DNA of 64,000 bases from CAZCGA01 sp964498075. Lineage in GTDB: Bacteria > Desulfobacterota > Binatia > HRBIN30. The stretch lies in contig CAZCGA010000010.1 in NCBI GenBank assembly GCA_964498075.1, forward strand, positions 1-64,000. The letters are read 5' to 3'. Made by a program: the position numbers and the translations under genes. Shown here in pieces: positions 59,112-64,000 of this stretch; the first letter of the stretch is position 1, and each line of letters opens with the position of its first letter. A model generated the notes under the pieces. That model ran no database searches and was not told where the DNA came from. It saw nothing but the letters and a program-made list of their open reading frames with translations.

Positions 59112-60368
59112 ATGGCTGACAAAGCGGAGGTTCCGAACATCACGTTTGAGCAACTGAAGAAGGCGGTTGGCGGAAGCGCCGCCGCGATCCGCGTGGTCAC
59201 CAAGCTCATGCCGGCTGGCGGACCAGGCGACAAGGTGTTCCCGCCGACATACGAGGGGGGTAAGTATGCCACCGAGCGGCGCCGAGTTGGAGACCAAGAG
59301 ATCGATACCGTGCTGCTCGACTCGGTGCAATCCCAAGCCAATCGGATGGAACTCGCACTGAAAGCGGCTTTCGAGCGCGAAGAAGTGAAGTTTCCTTTGT
59401 TGGCCGTGGATTTCAGCAAGGAATTTCCCCAAATCGGCGTGATCACCGCTTTGGACGCGCCGCACCGGATTGCGGACGCCATCTTTCGGGATAGCTTGCT
59501 GGACGGAAGGCCGTTTCGCGAATCAGAAAAGGGAAAGCTGTTCACCAGTGCGAGGGTAAGCAACGCGACGCCGCTATTCGAGTTGTGCCCGACGGCGCTA
59601 GTCTTCGGCATGTGGGACTCGAACATCAAACTCGGCGGAACTGGTGCAAAGTTCGCGCGCGCGCTGGTTTCCGAAATTGTAGGATTCGCGGCCGTGCTGG
59701 GAAAGAAGACTTCAAGCCGAATCGACCCCCTTCAGATCGTCAAAGCGGCCGGTCCGATCTTCGAGGGCAAACAGGGCGGCTGGACTTCAAACGAAGCTCG
59801 CGCGCGCACAGAGACCAAGAAGACGAAGGAGGGTGGCAAGGAGGTCGAGAAGACCATCCCAATCCCGTTTGGTGGAGGCAACCCTGCCGACCTCATCCAT
59901 GGGAACATTCCGCCGACGATTGCCGATGGTGGGTTCACGATCAGCCACGCGATCCAGACCACGGTACTGTCACTACCCGCGCTGCGCCGCCTCCGCTTCC
60001 CGCTCGCCGGCTCGAAAGCCGATCCTCGAGTAGACCAGGCTGCGCGCACCGTACTCGCCGCCTTGGCACTGACAGCCATCACCTATCAACGGGAAGAGGG
60101 ATATGACCTACGCTCCCGTTGCCTACTTGTACCGACGGAACGCTCGATCTTCGAACTTCTGCCGGGTGACGGCACTGCTGCAAGCCAGTTCGAAATGCGT
60201 ACGACCGAGGCTCGTACGCTCTTGGAGCAGGCCGTCGAGACGGCGCGCAAAGCTAAGCTACCCTGGCGGGATGACGCGCTGATCGAGCTGAAGCCTGGCC
60301 CCGACCTAGTGGAACTGGTTAGGAGAAGTATCGAGATCCAAGCGCAGTCGCTGCAACCCGAGGCGTGA
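59112..60368 (+). CDS. csb1: Type I-G Cascade backbone protein Csb1 (Cas7)
   Basis: A 418-aa protein of the GSU0053/Csb1 family, the Cas7-type subunit of subtype I-G (former I-U). Family traits: a variable N-terminus, KVFPPTYEGGKYA, DSVQSQANRMELAL, LTALDAPHRIADAIFRDSL-like ALDAPHRIADAIFRDSLL, LFELCPTALVFGMWDS, and a late SLPALRRLRFPL segment. Multiple copies should coat the CRISPR RNA. ATG 59112 follows GGAGGAGT. Its stop abuts the csb2 ATG with no gap, so the two are coupled. Confidence 0.9.
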   Translation: MADKAEVPNITFEQLKKAVGGSAAAIRVVTKLMPAGGPGDKVFPPTYEGGKYATERRRVGDQEIDTVLLDSVQSQANRMELALKAAFEREEVKFPLLAVDFSKEFPQIGVITALDAPHRIADAIFRDSLLDGRPFRESEKGKLFTSARVSNATPLFELCPTALVFGMWDSNIKLGGTGAKFARALVSEIVGFAAVLGKKTSSRIDPLQIVKAAGPIFEGKQGGWTSNEARARTETKKTKEGGKEVEKTIPIPFGGGNPADLIHGNIPPTIADGGFTISHAIQTTVLSLPALRRLRFPLAGSKADPRVDQAARTVLAALALTAITYQREEGYDLRSRCLLVPTERSIFELLPGDGTAASQFEMRTTEARTLLEQAVETARKAKLPWRDDALIELKPGPDLVELVRRSIEIQAQSLQPEA

Positions 60369-61823
60369 ATGCTCATCCTCGCGCTTGAGTACCTGACGGG
60401 GCGTGCGGTCGCGACGCGCTTCAGCGAGCGCGACGAGCCGGAGTGGCCGCCACACCCGGCACGGTTGTTCTCCGCCATGGTGGCCGCAATGCATGAGACG
60501 GGGAACGATGCCGGCGAACGTGCCACCCTGCAATGGCTAGAACAGCAAGAGCCACCTGCGCTGTCGGTGAGTGTAGCGACACAGCGAACAACCGTATCCA
60601 CCTTTGTGCCCGTCAACGATTCCAACGACCAATTCAAGAGAAAGAAGGATGGCATCCGACTCCTGCAGCAGATTTCCGCGACGTGTGAGTTGCGACGCGA
60701 CAGGCAGGTGCGCTCCTTCCCGTCAGTGACACCCGAGAACGCAAGCGTTCACTTTGTGTGGGACCGGGCCGAGCCATCTGAGGGCGTCCGTGCCGCGCTT
60801 TCGGCACTTGCGGCCAAGGTGACCTATCTGGGCCACTCGTCCTCACTAGTGTCGTTGCGGGTTTCCAACGATCGACCGGATGCTGCGCTGCTCCCAGACG
60901 ATGCCGGAAGCCTTGCTCTGCGCGTTCCTGGTCCTGGGCAGTTGGAAGCGCTAGAGCGCGCCTTCCAGACTTACGCAAGGTCGGGTCAGCGGGTTCGTTT
61001 GCCCGCTCGTTTCCAGAAGTACCGACGTCAAGACAAGGACGCGCCGATGCCGGCCGACGAAGTGCTTGGTGTCTTCGGAGACCTGATCGTGTTTCGGCGC
61101 GTCGAGGGACGGGCAGCCCCGCTCACCGCTGCGACAGCGGTTGCAAGTGCGATGAGAAATGCGGCGATGCGGAAGGCTATTCAACCTGTTCCAGAGGTCC
61201 TGAGTGGACACCGGCCCGATGGTACGCCCAGCGAGATTGCTCACGTTGCTTTCGTTGCCCTTGGTGACGTTGGTCACGACCATGCCGACGGCCACCTGAT
61301 GGGTGTGGCGGCAGTGCTTCCGAGGAGCTTGGTCGGCGACGAGCGTCGCGCAGTGCTGCAGGCACTTGGGAGAATTGAGAAACTGACAATGGGTTCCCTT
61401 GGTGTTTGGGGAATGGAACGCGTAACTACCGAGGTAACGCAACGAGGGCTAACGACCACAACTTGGACGCGGTCCGCGAAACGTTGGGCAAGCGTCACGC
61501 CGGTTGTGCTCGACCGGTTCCCCAGCGAGCGATATGGGGCTGAGGCTGAAGATATCGTGGCGACGTCATGCGAACGCGCCGGACTGCCCCGGCCGATGGA
61601 TGTTGTCGTCGCACCCGTATCGCTCATTCAGGGTGTTCCCCCGAGCCGCAGTTTTCAACCCCAACAGAAGCCCGGAATGCCGCGCCGTCTGCACGTACAC
61701 GTCGTTCTCACATTTCCGACCGCCGTGCGTGGGCCGGTGTTGATCGGTGCGGGGCGCTACCGTGGCCTAGGCTTGTGCCGGCCATTGTCTGGCTCGTCCT
61801 CCGGCTCCGAACGCCAGCTATGA
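60369..61823 (+). CDS. csb2: Type I-G Csb2 (Cas5-Cas6-type fusion)
   Basis: A 484-aa GSU0054/Csb2 family protein. The N-terminal RAMP-like half begins MLILALEYLTGRAVATRFSE with PPHPARLFSAMVAAMHE; the C-terminal half ends with the Gly-rich loop VLIGAGRYRGLGLCRPL, as in Cas6-type endonucleases. In I-G systems this fusion supplies both the Cas5 handle-binding part and the crRNA-processing Cas6 part. Its TGA overlaps the ATG of cas3 (ATGA at 61820). A catalytic His for RNA cleavage cannot be assigned with confidence. Confidence 0.9.
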   Translation: MLILALEYLTGRAVATRFSERDEPEWPPHPARLFSAMVAAMHETGNDAGERATLQWLEQQEPPALSVSVATQRTTVSTFVPVNDSNDQFKRKKDGIRLLQQISATCELRRDRQVRSFPSVTPENASVHFVWDRAEPSEGVRAALSALAAKVTYLGHSSSLVSLRVSNDRPDAALLPDDAGSLALRVPGPGQLEALERAFQTYARSGQRVRLPARFQKYRRQDKDAPMPADEVLGVFGDLIVFRRVEGRAAPLTAATAVASAMRNAAMRKAIQPVPEVLSGHRPDGTPSEIAHVAFVALGDVGHDHADGHLMGVAAVLPRSLVGDERRAVLQALGRIEKLTMGSLGVWGMERVTTEVTQRGLTTTTWTRSAKRWASVTPVVLDRFPSERYGAEAEDIVATSCERAGLPRPMDVVVAPVSLIQGVPPSRSFQPQQKPGMPRRLHVHVVLTFPTAVRGPVLIGAGRYRGLGLCRPLSGSSSGSERQL

Positions 61824-64000
61824 AGCCCAGCGACTTCGGTCCGTTCTTCCGTCTCGTGTACGGCTACAACCCGTTCCCTTGGCAGGAGCGCCTAGCGTCG
61901 GATGTGATCACTCGCGGAACCTGGCCCTCGGTCCTCGCACTGCCCACGAGCGCCGGAAAGACAGCAGCCATCGACATCGCCGTGTTTGCCCTGGCCTGTG
62001 AAGCGGACCGACCGCTTCAGCAGCGTCATGCCCCTTTACGAATCTTCTTCGTGATCGACCGCCGCATCGTGGTCGACGAGGCATATGCCCGTGCCCAGTT
62101 TCTGGCAGAGAAGCTTCGCGCCGCTCTCAAGGAACCCTCAGGCATCTTGCGCCAAGTGGCTGAGCGCCTGGTCGCACTCGGTGGAAGCGCCCCACTTCAG
62201 GTGTGTGCGATGCGTGGGGGGATGTACCGCGACACCACCTGGGCTCGCTCACCGGCTCAGCCGACCGTTTGTGTCTCAACGGTCGACCAAGTGGGCTCGC
62301 GCCTTTTGTTCCGGGGATACGGATTGGGTAGCGGCGTGTGCAACACGCGCTCGATCCATGCTGGGCTAACGGGAAGTGATGCGCTCATCATTCTGGACGA
62401 AGCGCATCTGTCACAGCCGTTTCGCGAGACGCTTGGTGCGCTTGAGCGCTATCGCGCTTGGGCAGAGCGGTCGCTCTCCACACCTTGGCAAACCGTCCTC
62501 ATGTCGGCCACCCCCGCACAAGGGGATGGTCTTTTCCGAGACGAAGCTGAGGATCGAGCGCACCCGGTCCTTGGAAAGCGCCTGACAGCGCGGAAGCGCG
62601 CCCGCCTAGTGCCCGTAACGTGCGAGATCGCGAAAGATAAGGACCCTGCTGAACGTAAGCGAGAGCTGGAACAGAAGAACCGCGACGTGCTTGTTGGCGC
62701 GATCTGTACACAGGTCATGCGTCTATGCGAGGACTTGCCCACCGGGAGTGTCGTCGGCATTGTCGTGAATCGCGTCGGCACCGCCCGGGGGGTATTCGAT
62801 CGCCTTCGCGAGCAAGCGGATGCCGACACGATCTTGCTCACCGGCCGCACGCGGTCCTACGATCGGGACCGTCTGTTGGACCGGTGGCTCCCGCGAATGA
62901 AAGCAGGCCGTGACCGCACGGTGCAGGCGGAGCGCAGCCTCTTTGTCGTCGCCACGCAATGCATAGAAGTCGGAGCGAACCTTGATTTCGACGTCTTGGT
63001 GACTGAATGCGCCTCTCTGGATGCGCTGCGCCAACGCTTTGGACGACTCGATCGGCTGGGCGAACTTGGGGATTCGCGCGCAGTGATCGTTGTTCGCAGC
63101 GACCACGCCAAGGCAACCGACGATGCAGTGTACGGATCAGCGCTCGCCGCAACGTGGAAATGGCTGAACGCTCAGGTGACGGTCCAGGGCCGAGGGAAAA
63201 ACAAGGAATCGTTCGTTGACCTCGGAGTTGTGGCGAGCGCGGAACGATTGCCGGAAGGCGACGTGCTCGCCAAGCTTTGCTCCCCGGCGCCCCACGCGCC
63301 GGTGATGCTTCCTGCCCATCTCGACATGTGGGTACAGACCAGCCCGGTGCCAGCACCAGATCCGGATGTGGCCCTCTTCCTCCATGGCCCAACATCGGGA
63401 CCTCCGGACGTTCAGGTCGTCTGGCGAGGGGACTTGGTGGAGGGTCGAGAAGTAGAGTGGGCAGACGTCGTCGCGCTCGTTCCACCGTCGTCAGGTGAGG
63501 CGATGCCTATACCACTCTATGCCGCACGCGCCTGGCTGGCGAAGCCCGAGGCCACGGACGCGGCGAACCAGATGGCAGATGTCGAGGGGACGGAGGAGTC
63601 CGAGCTTGAGAACACACCCGGCGTCGGCCGGAACGCGCTCCGGTGGAGAGGGCTGGAGCAGAGCGAGATCATCCGCGCCGACGGGTTGCGCCCTGGTGAC
63701 ACCGTTGTGCTTCCCTCGACGTATGGCGGAGCAGATGAGTTTGGATGGAATCCAACTTCAAGCGCTCTAGTCACAGATATTGGAGACGCAGTCTCGATGC
63801 GGCAAAGGTCGACTGCCGCACTACGCATCTACCCTACTGTGATTCGCGAATGGCTCCCCAAGCAGCCCGACGGTTCCTCCAACGCACTCTCGGCTGCCAT
63901 TTACCGCCTCATCGACAGTATCGACACGGACGAGGAAGTGGGGGAGTCTGACGTCCTGGTTGCGATCTCCGAGAGTCTGGAGATCGCCGAGTCCGTGCGC
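61820..64000 (+). CDS. cas3: Type I-G Cas3 helicase (partial, runs off the window)
   Basis: Open frame from ATG 61820 to the window's right edge, 727 codons with no stop. Opening MKPSDFGPFFRLVYG. Helicase motifs in order: Walker A LPTSAGKTAAID, motif Ia FFVIDRRIVVDEAY, DEAH in IILDEAHLSQPF, SAT in VLMSATPAQGDG, motif VI QRFGRLDRLG. The Cas3 nuclease HD domain is not present in the visible part; in I-G Cas3 it lies at the C-terminus, so it should follow outside the window. Cas3 unwinds and degrades target DNA recruited by the Cascade formed by Csb1/Csb2 and a Cas8-type subunit. Confidence 0.9.
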   Translation, partial: MKPSDFGPFFRLVYGYNPFPWQERLASDVITRGTWPSVLALPTSAGKTAAIDIAVFALACEADRPLQQRHAPLRIFFVIDRRIVVDEAYARAQFLAEKLRAALKEPSGILRQVAERLVALGGSAPLQVCAMRGGMYRDTTWARSPAQPTVCVSTVDQVGSRLLFRGYGLGSGVCNTRSIHAGLTGSDALIILDEAHLSQPFRETLGALERYRAWAERSLSTPWQTVLMSATPAQGDGLFRDEAEDRAHPVLGKRLTARKRARLVPVTCEIAKDKDPAERKRELEQKNRDVLVGAICTQVMRLCEDLPTGSVVGIVVNRVGTARGVFDRLREQADADTILLTGRTRSYDRDRLLDRWLPRMKAGRDRTVQAERSLFVVATQCIEVGANLDFDVLVTECASLDALRQRFGRLDRLGELGDSRAVIVVRSDHAKATDDAVYGSALAATWKWLNAQVTVQGRGKNKESFVDLGVVASAERLPEGDVLAKLCSPAPHAPVMLPAHLDMWVQTSPVPAPDPDVALFLHGPTSGPPDVQVVWRGDLVEGREVEWADVVALVPPSSGEAMPIPLYAARAWLAKPEATDAANQMADVEGTEESELENTPGVGRNALRWRGLEQSEIIRADGLRPGDTVVLPSTYGGADEFGWNPTSSALVTDIGDAVSMRQRSTAALRIYPTVIREWLPKQPDGSSNALSAAIYRLIDSIDTDEEVGESDVLVAISESLEIAESVR

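Noticed and set aside
1..64000. tRNA and rRNA genes
   Set aside because: I found no T-loop/anticodon pattern or conserved rRNA stretch outside coding regions; a covariance search would be needed to exclude a tRNA fully.

Overview
The window is GC-rich bacterial chromosome, densely coded on both strands, with no rRNA or tRNA gene that I could recognise. The gene mix points to an uncultured deltaproteobacterial-type lineage, most like Candidatus Binatota/Binatia. Supporting signs are secreted 'FPKV…LTNTS' proteins in tandem, dockerin/Thr-Pro-linker proteins, a two-domain family III CoA-transferase, a phosphotriesterase-family lactonase/esterase, and RpoH beside DnaJ. That placement is an inference from protein content, not from a marker gene.

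Left part (1-6.9 kb, minus strand): a small hypothetical gene; a HepT/MntA toxin-antitoxin pair lying between a GHKL-ATPase gene and a roughly 120 bp decayed copy of that gene's 3' end; a phosphotriesterase-family hydrolase; and acyP and ligA. From 7 to 16.3 kb (plus strand) comes a cell-surface block: a dockerin-like/PPC-repeat secreted protein, a lipoprotein with a 430-residue acidic Thr-Pro-Glu linker and a seven-repeat YVTN propeller, a TPR-plus-beta-barrel outer membrane protein, a FecR-domain protein, and two Lpp-like alanine-zipper lipoproteins.

Middle part (16.4-29.4 kb) is metabolic and housekeeping: two zinc-dependent medium-chain dehydrogenases, holA, a universal stress protein, a fused double CoA-transferase, a truncated cyclase remnant, a threonine dehydratase-like PLP enzyme, an alpha/beta hydrolase, a giant membrane spermidine-synthase-like protein, a cytochrome c and a PPOX-fold protein. 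From 29.6 to 40.2 kb is a second surface block: two paralogous dockerin/Thr-Pro-Arg-linker proteins that share an unrecognised C-terminal domain, then four tandem paralogues of an unrecognised secreted family. Small cysteine-rich modules sit at different places within those four paralogues.

From 40.4 to 45.6 kb lie signalling genes: an orphan receiver, an XRE regulator, and a translationally coupled histidine kinase / Rcp1-like receiver / REC-PAS-kinase set behind a possible sigma-54 promoter. From 45.6 to 50.9 kb (minus strand) lie a likely tRNA T-arm modification set (TtuB-TtuA-TrmI), a 5-FTHF cyclo-ligase-like protein, a Nudix CoA pyrophosphatase and an isochorismatase-fold protein. From 51 to 53.8 kb lie rpoZ and a heat-shock group (dnaJ, CbpM-like, rpoH). 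A TPP enzyme, a CinA-type domain, small exported proteins and engB follow.

Right end (58-64 kb): a decayed zone holding two 5' fragments of cas3, then a type I-G (former I-U) CRISPR effector operon, csb1-csb2-cas3, with cas3 running off the window. No CRISPR array or adaptation genes are inside the window. Short degenerate heptamer arrays recur between genes in the right third, some abutting start codons.
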